From Neoscytalidium dimidiatum (taxonomy: Eukaryota; Ascomycota; Dothideomycetes; Botryosphaeriales; Botryosphaeriaceae): a stretch of DNA of 64,000 bases. The DNA lies in the NCBI GenBank assembly GCA_037367355.1, contig CM074706.1:868001-932000 (forward strand). Reading direction: 5' to 3'. This document shows, piece after piece, positions 1-11,178 of this stretch. Position 1 is the stretch's first letter. Every line of letters starts with the position of its first letter. A program made the position numbers and the translations under genes. Below the pieces are notes generated by a model that made no database searches, was not told the DNA's origin, and saw only the letters and a list, made by a program, of their open reading frames with translations.

Positions 1-1017
1 GCGCAGACGAGCGGCGCGCAGCTGCAGGAGCGTGCAGGCATGAAGTAGGCAGGTACCTGGGCGCTGTGCAGAGAGCAGAGCGCAGAGAGCATTGGCGGCG
101 GAGCGACGGGGTGCCTGGCGGCCGGCACCTCGCAAGGCAGGCCAAGGGCCAGTGCCAGTGCCAGTGCCAGTGCCAGTGCCAGTGCCAGCGCCGGCGCCAG
201 GCACCTCGCGCACCTCGCGCACCTCGCACCCTCGTTCCCAGCGCCGGCCGTCCAGAAACAGCGTGGCCCATGCCCGGGCGCGCCCCGACGGCGTGGATGT
301 TCTGCATATTGCTATGCACAATACGGCCTCACTCCCGCCCTGAAACGGCTTTGCCCCTCTTGCCTGAATCGACGGCCACGGGCCAAGCCGCCAGGCTCGC
401 GCTCGCCAACGGCAGACGGCCCCCTACCTGGCCGCCGCCGCCGCCGCTGTCGTGGTCCTGGTCCTGGCCCTGTGGCCCTGGCCCTACACGTACCGGTCCC
501 TCCATCGTCCATCTCCACGCGTGGAGCGGCCCGGCCTACCAAGCACCGTGTCAGTCTCGTGCCCCTGCTCCCGACTGCCATGCGCCCGCCTGATACTTAA
601 GACTCTTGCGCCATCCAGGCACCCGTCCCGCGCCCGCCCTCTCTATCCTCTTGTTCTCTTCGCCGCCGCCGCAACCGCCGCCGCCATCAAGCCCTCCAGC
701 CGCTGGCCAGTCGCTCGTTTGCCCGTTTGCTCTTCGCTTCCCCGCCGGCCTCTATCCCCGGCCACCACCGCCGCCCGTCGCCGTTTGCCGCGCGTGCTGT
801 GTGCGAACCACCGCCCTTCATATTGCCTGCACTGCGCCCTCCAAAGCCGCCTGGAGTGTCACAGCGTGGAGGACGATGGGCTGCGCATGCGTTTCGCGTT
901 TCGCCCACGCCGCGCAGTAACTGCATGACGAGATTGCGCTCTGCCGCGACCCGCAAGCCGCATTGAGCATTGAGCTCTGAGCTCTGAGCTCTGAGCACCG
1001 AGCACCGTCCCGCCGCT
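1..1017. other. Upstream region of the first gene; simple repeats only
   Basis: No convincing gene. This GC-rich stretch holds a hexanucleotide tandem (GCCAGT), CACCTCG-type repeats near 198-230, and short GAGCTCT repeats at about 971-990 just before the first start codon. The open frames here are repeat-driven and lack any recognisable domain. It is probably promoter and 5' UTR of the gene starting at 1018. Confidence 0.5.
148..183. repeat. (GCCAGT)6 hexanucleotide microsatellite
   Basis: Six perfect GCCAGT units followed by a degenerate GCCAGC unit. It lies in non-coding DNA upstream of the first gene. Confidence 0.9.
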
Positions 1018-3707
1018 ATGGCTCAAGCTGCGCCTCCGTCTGCCCCGACATCACAGGACCAACCCCAACCCGCCGATCGCCCCAGCTGGAAGTCTGAAGC
1101 AATTCGCCGCGGAAACTTGCGAATAACCGGTCCTTCGCCCGCCGACCTCCCGCCCGTCGACGCCATCGAGGAAGACAAGCCCCTGTCGCCCAAACGCTTC
1201 ACCGATTCGCACGCCTTGGACCTGCAGGACGCCCCCTCCCCCAGCCGCCGCCGCCTGCTGCACAAGGCAAGCCTCGACATCGGCCACAGGATGGGCGTGG
1301 CCAGCGTGCTGCCGGGCCACAAGCGCGCCTCGACCGAGATCCAGGAGACCATCATGCAGTCCAGCTTCTCTGCCGAGCCCGCCTATGGCGCCTCTTCTGC
1401 TGCCGCCACGCCCACCACCGTCGGCCGTCCGAGCAAGCGCCAGAAGCGCGGTTCTCTGAGCGCCGCCTTCAAGAAGATCTTCGGCAGCAGAAGGCGCCAT
1501 GACCGGGAGAGGAGCCGCACTGCATCGCCGCCGAGGCATGCCTATCACAACAGCGTAAATCCAACTCAACTGCCATTGGCCCTCGTGGTGATGCTGACCG
1601 TGCCCAGGAACCGCTTGTCAGGCGAGCTTCGCCGCCCAGGACTTTCACCACAGAGCCGCCGCGCGCTGGAACTTCTGATTCTGACAACATGCCCTCTTTC
1701 ACCGAAAACCTCGGTCGCGGGACGCCGAATCAACTTCCTTTCCCCATGAATGTCAATGCTCCTCAGGAAGAAAGCAGCGATAACGGTTATCTTTCATTCA
1801 ACCCGACACCTCCCATTCACCGCCGACGAGCTACCCTGCCCAGCGTGGTGTTCAATTCCGTCGAGGCATCTACCCTCTCTGCCATTTGGAGCGAGAACGC
1901 GAGCAAGCATGAAGATCAACGCAGCGTGCAAGATGAGATCGGCATTGCTGTCTCTGGCCCGCAACACCGCCAAAGCTTTAGCTCCCAGGGACCGAAGAGA
2001 AGGTCTAACCGCAGGTCACGCAGCGCCGGCGCGCTGGAAGACTTGAGGAAGATGCACGAGCAGAACCCGTCCATCCGCGACAGTATTGCGAGCAGTTTGT
2101 GGCAGAGCCGAAACGCTGGCAGTCGACCGCAGACCTCCCACGTGCCCACCACGGAAGAGGAGGAGGACGTGATCATGCAGGATGAGGTTTTTGAGACACC
2201 CGGTGAAGGAGCTTCCCGAGCCAGCTCTCACGATACGGTGATGCGCACCAGCCCGCCCGCCAAGGGCTCTCTGGATGAGGACGAGATCAAAGCCTTTGAT
2301 TTTGGGCCCCTGCGCGCTGACCATGACTCCCCAGCACTCAAGGATTCTCCAGGTCTCAAGTTAGAGTTCGACACGTCGGCCGAGCCGCCGTTCATATCTC
2401 TTGATGAGCGCATGGAGCGTCTGGAAAGCAATATGCGTTACTTCGACGAATCGCTGCGCCGCCTGCATGGACGCCAGAACCGACAGACCATTATCCTTGA
2501 GAACGCACCGCCAGGGCGTGGCCATTTGAGGAATTTGAGCACCTCTTCAGAGGACTCTCCAAATTATCCGAAACGTCCGTCCATTCCTTTTCCCGACTCA
2601 CAGCAGCAAGTTCCATCTCCAGTCTCACTGTCTTCGTCTCCTCATGACGCGCACTTCACCCAGGCGCAAGAGACTGGAACAACCACACAGTCCAGCCAGC
2701 CCTTCTATTCACCCACCCAACATCCTCAAGGCCATTCCCAACAACGCTTTCCGTCTCCCAAAACTTCCCTGCCAAACCTCATGAGCTCTCCCAGCATGAC
2801 GACTATGAGCAGCGCGCCGACAATGGTGGCCACCGCGGGCGCTCCTCCACCGTCATCTCACTCATACACCGAGCAGCACTCGTACGCCCCTGATCAAATG
2901 TCTGCCTTGTACTCTCTTCTCTACCACGAGCGCGCTGCCCGCAAGGATCTTGAAACGCAAGTCGACGAGCTTCGCCGTGAGATGGGCGAACTCAGGCTTC
3001 GTGTCGAGCGACAATTTCCACGCAGCCACCCTGACGGATACCGTAACAGCAATGGCTCCAATGGGGTGCACCAGAATAACGGTGGTGCAACGTACACCAA
3101 CAAGTACTATGCAGAGATGGCTCACACCACCTCTAACATTTACAATTATGCTGCTTATCCTGGCACCCAAAATGCCTACCCCACCCCTTCTCCCGATGTC
3201 AGCATCCTCCTTGGCACCTGCACGTCTTCAACTGAGCAGCTTACATCTGCCGTGCACCCTCGTGTGTCCCAGCTCAACTATGAAGAGGAGGCCAATAAGC
3301 AACGCAAGAGCCATTTCAGCCTCGAGTCTGATGAGCTTGACCTTCCTGACAGCGGCCGTGCCAGCAAGCGCCACTCTGATTCCAATACCAACAACAGCGG
3401 CACTCCTCTTCGTGGGAGCACGAGCATCCCGGGCTCCCAGCGTCAGAGCTTTCTGCGTGGCGGTCCCGTCAACAACGTTGCTGATCGAAGCAGTAGCCTG
3501 TACGAATATGGCTATCCACCGGACGATGATGACGAGATCATGCATGACCGTCTGGAGGCGAATTTCGGGGTCGAGGATTACCAGACGCCCGCGGAGGAGC
3601 CGGACAGCCCGCCGCCAAGAGACGGCGAAGAAGTGTTCCGAGGCGTGGGAGTTGCGGTAGGAAGGCCGGTCCCCGTCAGAAGGGTAGAGATTCCGAAGAT
3701 GATCTAA
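1018..3707 (+). CDS. Large disordered Ser/Pro-rich protein with C-terminal coiled coil, unknown function
   Basis: I do not recognise a family. Two exons are inferred: 1018-1554 and 1608-3707, joined over a 53-bp intron with donor GTAAAT, branch TGCTGAC and acceptor CCCAG. Splicing gives about 878 residues and removes the frame change between the two long open frames. The protein is rich in Ser, Pro, Arg and Gln. It has a basic patch (KKIFGSRRRHDRERSR, about residue 157-172), an acidic EEEEDVIMQDE stretch, and a heptad-like segment containing RKDLETQVDELRREMGEL about two thirds along. No signal peptide or membrane segment is visible. The composition suggests a scaffold or nuclear/cytoskeletal regulator, but that is only inference. 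Confidence 0.75.
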
Positions 3708-5510
3708 ATCAAAACGGAGGCGAAAATATTAATGGCTCTAATGGGAAACGGCCAAAGGCGTAAAAGGCGTTTTGGAACGAACGGCTAACCAAACGATTCT
3801 CCTTGGTGGATTGATGATTTTCTATCTTTCTTTTTACCCGCGGCCTTGGTTCTCCGGGATTGAGTTTTACTCTTCTTTGTTTCGATTGCTGCTCTGCTCT
3901 TTTTGGCGTGCGTTAAATGTTTCATTTTCCGCGCGCAAGCTGCTCGTCTGCTTTGCTGTAAGAGTAAGATACCCTAGCGTCTTTGTAATCACCTGATTAC
4001 CTTCCTCTGTATTGTCTCAATTACAACTTATATTCTACTCGGTAGGTATATTCTGTTTATATAGAAAGAAATGGATACATTTGCTTGAAATGTAAACCTT
4101 TCAATATTATTGAAAGGCTGGATGAACTTGCCGTGCGGATTGGACTCGCATGTCGCAGATACGTGCTTGGAGTGCATCCGACTTGCTGGCGATCGTACAT
4201 CTTCACTAAATCAGATCGCAGTCAACATCTCGCATCCCAAATGGTTGGGAAGGCTATCGTCAGTTGTGGAATGATGCAACTAAGGTTGTCTATCTCTCTG
4301 GAATAATGCCTTCCTACACGCACGCACATACCTACTTAGATCTACGTAAGCGAACGATACGACCGATTCCAGGTATCTGAGCATGGATTGCAAGAACAAA
4401 AATGTCTTTTGTCCTCCTGTTCTGTGTCATTGTGATCTGCGCCTCACTGTCTCCCTACGCTGGTGCACTTCCCCGTACCACCCCACCCCTTCGTACCACT
4501 CGACTGTTAGGAGCTTATGGTTTCTTCGTTAGACGATACTCAAGGCCTAGGTCGATTCCTCTCCTTAATTATTTGCTCGGATGACGTGCTGCGACGAATC
4601 GGTGGCAGAGACACTCCATTTTTGACATCCCTCCTGCGTGTGATGGCCGGCTTCGGCGCTGATGTTCAGGCCGGATCACCCGGGGTCTGATCAATCAGAG
4701 ACAGTCGTGAAGCGTAAGCTTGGAGGACTCTTAAATTCAGACAGCTATTGAGCCTCATAAGCACAGTCCACGGCGCTGGCGCTGCTGCGCCGCAGGGGGC
4801 CAAAAACACCACCTTCCGAAGCACCTGCATCAGCAAAAACCTCTTCTCTCTGGCCGTCATGTGCTCTATCACATCAGAGCCTCTCAGAATCGATCAAATT
4901 TGATAGCCTGTTCAATAGTAGGCGCGCCCAGAGGTACAATGGACGCAAGAAGAACCAGCCCCACAATGCCGCTCTCGTTCCCGCACGCCATACCGGACCT
5001 CGTGTCTGCTTATAGCTGTTGTGTACCCAATCACCTCACAGAGGCAAGAGGATTATAAGCCTTGCTAGAAGGCTATCTCCGGAGCTCCACCATTACCACA
5101 TACCAAGCCGCAATAATAAACAATTCCGCCCCCAACGTGCCAAGATGCAGCCACACCGCGAGATGTCTTTGCTGTTTCCGATTCGTCCGGAATGATTCTG
5201 TTAGTCCACCCTACTGGTCATGAAGTTCGCTAGAAAATCAACAGCTCTGCCGTGCGGCGTAGCCTTCTGTTGGTGGCCCGTCCGTCGTCCCATCAATTTC
5301 CCGTTTAGGCGTTTGGTGCACCAGAGGCTGCAAGGGTTGGGTAGGATGCGAATCCCGGTCTTCACGCCAGGCCGCAATAAGGGCTTAATATACAGTCATT
5401 CCCCTCTATTTCCGCGTGGACAGCCTTGCATGCTTCTGTGGTGTTATCCCTCAGAATCTACCGCTCCTGGTCCGTCCCCAGCAAAGCAGGGACAAAATGC
5501 CCGCCATTGA
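3708..5510. other. Intergenic, no gene seen
   Basis: About 1.8 kb with stop codons in all frames and no coding-like composition over 100 codons. The last ~300 bases may hold an unrecognised first exon (signal peptide) of the next gene, because that gene's first long open frame begins abruptly after a splice-acceptor-like stretch (CTGACCATGCGGAAG, near 5528-5542). Confidence 0.5.
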
Positions 5511-6282
5511 ATGAGCATTATCAATCTTCAACTTTCTGACCATGCGGAAGAGGACTGCTCTTATTCAACAACCGTCACGATCGTGAGCTCCACACCGTCG
5601 GTACTCGCATCTTGCACCACCATCACCGGAGACATAGCAATCGCAACAACGTCCAGCGGCGAGGTGAACATTCCCGACGTGAGGACGATTGTTGGGAACG
5701 TGTATGCTACGAGCGTCCCCGATCTCGAGGCGCTCTGGATGAACGATCTTGAATATGTGGACGGAATTATACTTTCAGACACTCCTAATTTTACGGACAT
5801 CAGTTGGGGAGGGGAAGCCGACTACGCTACCATCAAGACCTTCAACTGGACGAGCGTGGGTGAGGTGACAACGCTCGACTTTCAGAATTTCGCCGGCGAT
5901 GCCGCCATATCTCTGGACAGCTGCGACGCTTTAGAGAAATTCAACATCTCGAGTCCCAAGCCGAACTCTGGTTTAACGTCCCTTTCTATCACCAACAATC
6001 CGGCGCTCGGATCACTCTTGATCCAGAACTGGGAAGTCGACCAGAGCATCCAAATCAGCGAAAACCCTCTAATGGACACAGTCGATTTCCCATACATGAC
6101 GAGAGTTGGAGAAGACGTCATCATCCGAGGAAACGGGAATCTGACGAGCATCGCTCTACCCTCCATGACCGCCATCGCCGGAGACTTCAGAGTCTCCGCA
6201 GACCACTCCGTATATCTCAACGTCAGCAACTCGGCCCTTCGCGAGACCGGGGGCGACGTGATCTTCGAAGGAGACGTGATGT

Positions 6283-6317
<35 letters not shown>

Positions 6318-6820
6318 CCCAAAGTGTCCCCCCTCCCCAACAACCACCCCCTTCCCTCTGACACCCCGCAGGTGGTCCTTCGACGGCGACGCCAACATCA
6401 ACGGCTCCTTCATCCTCAGCTACTCGGACCTGGACGGCGACGAGTACACGTGCGACGACGCGGACCTCGACCCGGGCAAGTTTCACCATCACCTGCAAAC
6501 GGCCGGATCGTCTCGCCCACCCACCGGACCGCCACCGCCAGCTCCGCCACCGCCGGCCGCGGCGGCTCGCCTTCCCCTTCCTCCTCTCCTTCCTCCGCCC
6601 CTTCCGCCGGCGGCCTCACCACCGGCGCCAAGATCGGCGTCGTCGGCCTGCTCTCGACCGGCGCCGCCGTCGTCCTGCTGCTGCGCCTGCGCAAGAGGCG
6701 GGCCGCCGCCGCCGCCGCGCGGCCGGGACGGGACGGAGCTGAGCGAGGGCAAGCCGCTGCCGCCGCCGTACGCGTCGCCGCGGAGGGCGGGCGGCGAGAA
6801 CAAGAAGAAGGAGTCGGATC

Positions 6821-6856
<36 letters not shown>

Positions 6857-7266
6857 TCGACGGCGGCGGCGGGTTGCACGGGTCTGCAGAGCCCATGTTC
6901 CCGGACGCGCGAGACGGACCGGGCGCGGGCGCGGGCGCGGGCGCGGTGGCGGAGCTGGAGGGTGCGGGCGGGCGGCGGGCTGAGCTGGGAGAGTCCGCGC
7001 CCGGAGCGGCAGGCTTTCATGGTGGTGCCGGTGGAGATGGAGGGGGATCGCGAGTGGAGGAGGTCGGAGCTGATGGGGGATACTGCGAGGAGGGATTGAG
7101 AGCGATGGGGATGGGTGGCCGGGCGCGCGATGATATGGTGTGGGTTGGTGCTGGGCTGGAGCAAGGCCTGGAGGAAGGGGTTCTGCGCAGCTGTGTATTA
7201 GTTTTATACCCGTACAAAACCAGAAGTCGTAGGCATGGATGCACGGCAAGGGTTGGTGAGTCTTAA
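5511..7266 (+). CDS. Receptor-L-domain (Ecm33/SPS2-like) membrane protein with frame breaks in its 3' half
   Basis: Residues from about DCSYSTTV onward resemble the beta-helical receptor-L/Ecm33 fold, with repeated short motifs such as ITNNPALGSL and IRGNGNLTSIALPSM. Exon 5511-6280 joins to 6372 over a 91-bp intron (GTAAGC...CGCAG) that contains a GCA microsatellite and restores MWSFDGDANINGSF. Downstream, the ectodomain ends in one frame (through DDADLDPGK, near 6482). A Ser/Thr stalk and membrane segment (TTGAKIGVVGLLSTGAAVV then RLRKRR) lie in a second frame, about 6500-6710. A plausible cytosolic tail (ELSEGKPLPPPYASPRR, then eleven Asp) is back in the first frame. Two compensating indels, a pseudogene, or unrecognised introns could explain this. 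No signal peptide is encoded at the given start, so an upstream exon is probably missing. It is a diverged relative of the ECM33 gene at 11.2 kb. Confidence 0.6.
6285..6317. repeat. (GCA)11 trinucleotide repeat inside an intron
   Basis: Eleven perfect GCA units begin four bases after the GT donor of the 91-bp intron of the L-domain gene. If the intron were retained, the host frame would end at a TAA at the donor itself (6282), before reading the repeat. Confidence 0.9.
6823..6855. repeat. (GAC)11 repeat coding for poly-aspartate
   Basis: Eleven perfect GAC units. In the frame of the likely cytosolic tail of the L-domain protein they encode an uninterrupted Asp tract. A GGGCGC repeat follows at about 6920-6945. 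Confidence 0.9.
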
Positions 7267-7649
7267 GGAATGAATGGCGAAGTTTAGGGACTATCAATTT
7301 TACTTCAGTTCAGTTTTGATAAGTTTTGAGAACTTGTTGGAAACGTTGGTAGGATATACTCCTCAGGTCCTCGAGGAATGAGTGGTTCAGGATCCAGGAT
7401 TGAAGGTCTTTGTACAGTGAATCTATTCTTGGTCTAAAGCAGGTAAGGAAATAGAGTGATACAAACAACAAACACTATACAACAGGGCCTAGCGCTGAAA
7501 AGACAATCATCTCGACGGTAAACACAAACATAAGTCGTATGCGACACAAACATGAGTAGAAACGCTCCCGTGATGCGCCATCTATACTACTGCATGCCCA
7601 TCCACCCTTGTGCTCCAGCACCCAATCATCTGCAGTATCCATCTTCCCA
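7267..7649. other. Short convergent intergenic spacer
   Basis: About 380 bases between the 3' ends of the L-domain gene and the RTA1 gene. AT-rich, presumably both 3' UTRs. I see no gene. Confidence 0.6.
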
Positions 7650-8629
7650 TTACATCATTTCCGCCCCAGCCGATGAGGAGCTCGCTTCGATATCCTGGTC
7701 TGCGCTCTTTTCTTCCTTCTTCCGAGACGGAATGAGTCCGCTGGGGTACCAGATATTGAACAGGACCATGGTTATAAACATCAACAACGCATCGAAAATG
7801 TAGAGATAAATCTCTTTAGACAGCAGCTCTCCGCCCTCGCCCTGCACGTACTCGATCAGGCGGAAAATGCCACGCACCATGATCAGCACGCTCGCGGTGT
7901 ACAGCACGGCGAAGTAAAGCTGCCAGGGGAGTGCACGCGATTCGGGTGTGGGCGCACGGCGGAGGCGCAGGTGGTATAGGATGGAGACCAGGATGAAGAG
8001 GCCGAAGAAGAGGAGTTGAATGATCAGACCGGCGGTGATGACGATTTCGCCTTTGTCTTTCTCAGAAGGGGTGTCGGCGTTGGAGAGAATGCCGCCGCCT
8101 GTAAGAAGGTTGTCAGTTGTTTAATGGCGGCACAAGGTAGGGAGCGCAGCTTACCGCCGCCTTGTGCCAGGAATGAGAGAACGTCGCCGGCGACAAATAT
8201 CTTGGTGAGCCAGGTCGAGCGGATGGGGGAGAGTGACTCGCCGCCCGTGACGCGGATGAATCGGGCGAGGATCATGTAGATGGAGGCGGCGAAAAGGGCG
8301 GGAGCGAGAAGGATCAGAAGTGTCTGGACGATATAGGAGCCGAGAGAGTAGTTAGGAGACTCTTCTGCGTTGATTATGCGGACGGCAAAGCCAATGACTT
8401 CGACTAAAGGCTAGAAGTTAGTCGATCCCAGTGCGGAATAGGACTGGACGGGGATTATAGAAGGATAATTCGTACACAGGCCTCCGATGATAAATGCAGT
8501 GAAGTACCAAGTTCTCTTTCTGCACATTTGCCATACGTGGTACATTGTTACAATGGCAAAGAGAGCGGTAGCCACTGCAGCGGCAGCGGTGCTGGGCTCG
8601 TACTTGAAATATATGCTTCCGTCACCCAT
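7650..8629 (-). CDS. RTA1-family seven-transmembrane lipid-translocating/resistance protein
   Basis: Three exons on the minus strand: 8629-8476, 8403-8155 and 8098-7650. Introns are 72 and 56 bp, with donors GTACGA and GTAAGC and acceptors TTTAG and TACAG. The product is 283 residues with about seven hydrophobic helices. It starts MGDGSIYFKYEPSTAAAAVA, continues with KRTWYFTAFIIGGLFEVIG and SYIVQTLLILLAPALFAAS, and has RGIFRLIEYVQG near the C-terminus, all typical of RTA1-domain proteins. The family is linked in yeast to resistance to toxic sterol-binding compounds and to lipid movement at the plasma membrane; the substrate here is unknown. I chose the ATG at 8629 because the open frame further upstream has no ATG. 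It is divergent from the zinc-cluster gene at 9.0 kb. Confidence 0.92.
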
Positions 8630-9039
8630 TTTTGGAAATATCAAGTGAATTTCTGGAGAAGGCTGGAAATTGGAAGCAGTTTTAAAAAAAAAAAAAAAAA
8701 GAGTTGCAATGCATAGAAGGAATCGAGTGAACGCTTGGAGCTGATGTTGAGACTGGGCTGGACTTCACATACATTTATATCAGTGTTTACAGACCTATAT
8801 CCTGAGATGCAGCAGAGCCGAGCTGGAGATCTCAGCCTCCACCGGGCTAAGCCCTGCACGAATCCTCCGTGTCGCGTGTTGCGTGTTGCGCAAGGGTATT
8901 CCGGTGTTCTCTTTGCGGCGGCGCTGATTGGACGGCCTCAATACGCTGCGCCTCCTTAGCGTTTACTTATGATGACAGCTAAGAACCTAACCCCAACCTC
9001 ACGCAATTCTCTCTCACATTTACGCAGGATATACATATC
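8630..9039. other. Divergent promoter region between the RTA1 gene and the zinc-cluster gene
   Basis: About 410 bases with an 18-base A tract near 8684-8701. No coding signal. The head-to-head arrangement makes co-regulation of the membrane protein and the Zn2Cys6 gene conceivable. Confidence 0.5.
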
Positions 9040-10819
9040 ATGCCAAAGACTAAAGCAACTCGGAGCACCCATACGAAATCTCGAAGCGGGTGTACGCGAT
9101 GCAAAAGACGTCACGTCAAGGTATGATTTGTCTATGCATACCTTCACTGTTTACTCCATCCGTCCACCATCCTTGTCTTACTCAGCATATGCTCGTTGAC
9201 AAATTCTTTACGACCGTTATTTGTCAATGAGAATTCTCCTTTTTTTTTTTTTCTCCATTTACCATCTCTGACAGGCCGACCGCAGTGCGACGAGCAACGA
9301 CCTTGCGGAACCTGCGTCCGCTATGAGGCTGAGTGCAGTCTGGTCCTCGCTCTAACTACTACTTTGATCCTTGGTGGGCCTCTACACCCACAAGAGAGTC
9401 CGTCGTCAGATAGCGGGCGAGCCAGTAGCTCCAGATTACGCGTGCCCATTCCCGGACGCGCCGATTCTCAAACACAGCCTTCCACAACTCCTTCCCAGAT
9501 TAAGGCAGCAAAAATCCGGAGACTTCTCGAAGATCTGACCAATGAGCTTGAGACGATAGAGGCCGAGCAGAGCCCCGAGCTTACTACACAGCCTACCCAG
9601 CCCACGCCAAGCCCAGCTGCCTGTCTCACCCCGCCTTCTGGACGAATCTCTCCCAAGGACTGGTTGCAAGATCTGCGTTTTCTCCAACTCTTTCTCGTTT
9701 CCGTCCACTTCGACCTTGGCTTCAAGAAATCGAAGCGAAACTATGGAGGGACACATTACCATAAATGGCTTTCCCTACCGTCAGCCCTGCCTATCGTCTC
9801 ACAGCCCCCTTCACTTCCGCTGAATGCAACAACAGGAGGCCTTGATGCACGGTTTGCTCGCCATTTCAGCATTACAGTACGGACAGAAACATCCAGAGCA
9901 GCGCGAAACGTATCATATCGCATCAACAAGGCATCAGAGCATCGCCATCGACTTCTTCACAGAACAGCTCCGCTCCGTCAACGAAGAGAACTGCCCGGCA
10001 GCGGTCCTGCTCGCAGCGCTCATCTTCATCATCAAAACCTTCTCCATCTCCGACCAGTACAGAAATTGCACCACTGTCCCCATGACCGACATCACCGAAG
10101 CCTTTCACCTCGCGCAAGGTACGCAGCACCATCCACACCAACCCCCACTCCTCCCTTCACCGCTGACCCTTCCTCTCCCAGGCATCTACAGCATCCTGAT
10201 CGTCTTATCCGCCTGGCACTGGGTAAACCAAAGCCCGCTCTCCATCCTCTCCATCCTCTTCATCCGCGTCGAGCCCGACCACGCGCCAACCGGTCCCGTC
10301 CGTTTTCCCCTTCTTCTCTGCTCTCAAATCCCCGCTCGACTGTCAACACACGCGCCCAAAAGTTCACGGCGCGCATGGACGCGCTCCTCGCGCTCGTGCG
10401 CCGCATCGCCCACGCGCCCGCCGCCCTCGTCCTGGCCATCGAGGCCCTGCGCCGCACGTACGCGACGCTGCGCGCACCCTGGCCGCATCTGGGACCTGGG
10501 ACGTCGACGTGCCGGTCGCGTTCCTAGGCATGCTGGAGCAGGGTGACGCGACCGAGGGCGAGATGTGGCACGTCAGGGGGTGGGCGGCCGCGGTGGTGGA
10601 TGCGGTGGAGAGGAAGCTGGGGGGGAGGGGAGGGGAGGGGAGGGGAGGGGAGGGAACGGCGGTGGCCGGCGCGGGGCGGGGAGGGCGCGAAGTTCAGGAG
10701 CGAGTTTGGGGGAGTGGGCTGGGACGGTGGAGTGGCCGGCGAGGTGCGTGAGGGAGGGGATTGATGTTATGAGCGTGGAGGAGGTTGAGGAGATTGCGTC
10801 GGGTGCGGAGGCGGGGTGA
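9040..10819 (+). pseudogene. Zn2Cys6 fungal transcription factor, reading frame apparently broken
   Basis: Exon 1 (9040-9120) encodes MPKTKATRSTHTKSRSGC and ends in KRRHVK. Removal of a 165-bp intron (9121-9285) directly continues with CDEQRPCGTC and VRYEAEC. This gives a perfect zinc cluster C-x2-C-x6-C-x5-C-x2-C-x6-C. The middle contains fungal-specific transcription factor domain fragments: PWLQEIEAKLWRDTLP, then EALMHGLLAISALQYG after a 56-bp intron (9780-9835). Another intron (63 bp, GTACGC, CGCTGAC, CCCAG, about 10118-10180) joins FHLAQ to GIYSILIVLSAWHW. A TAA at 9762-9764 interrupts the frame just before MAFPT. The C-terminal pieces (MDALLALVRRIAHAP and TWDVDVPVAFLGMLEQ) lie in different frames from the middle domain. 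Either indels and a nonsense codon have inactivated the gene, or it has unusual introns that I could not resolve. Confidence 0.6.
10621..10654. repeat. (AGGGG)n purine-rich repeat
   Basis: Five or more AGGGG units within the 3' part of the zinc-cluster gene. It coincides with loss of a recognisable protein frame. Confidence 0.85.
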
Positions 10820-11178
10820 CGGCTTTGTTTGAAAGGTTCGTCGGCGTGCTGCGTGGGTTGTTTAAGATCCCGTTTGCATCGTTCTGCATTTTCGTTTCTG
10901 CCAGCGCGCCACCTGCTTGCTTCTATTTTGCGGGATGATATACGAAGAGCGGGATTTTGGCTACTGTGCATGCGTACATACGTTTAGATTCCTCGGCACT
11001 TATAAGAACGACTGCTAAGCGCATGTTCATACTTTAAAACACTTCGCCACAATATTGCTTGGACAAGTAATCGAGAATAGATGCATGGCATCTTCATAAC
11101 TATTTACATAAAGTGTACATTACATACATACATTACATTTTAATCCTTTCATGTTCATACACGCGTCCATCAAGAATT
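10820..11178. other. Convergent intergenic spacer
   Basis: About 360 bases between the 3' ends of the zinc-cluster gene and ECM33. Rich in ACATACAT-type sequence near 11115-11140, probably 3' UTR. No gene seen. Confidence 0.55.

Noticed and set aside
66..928. Overlapping open frames of 100-175 codons near the left edge
   Set aside because: They are driven by GCCAGT and GCC repeats, overlap in several phases and show no domain.
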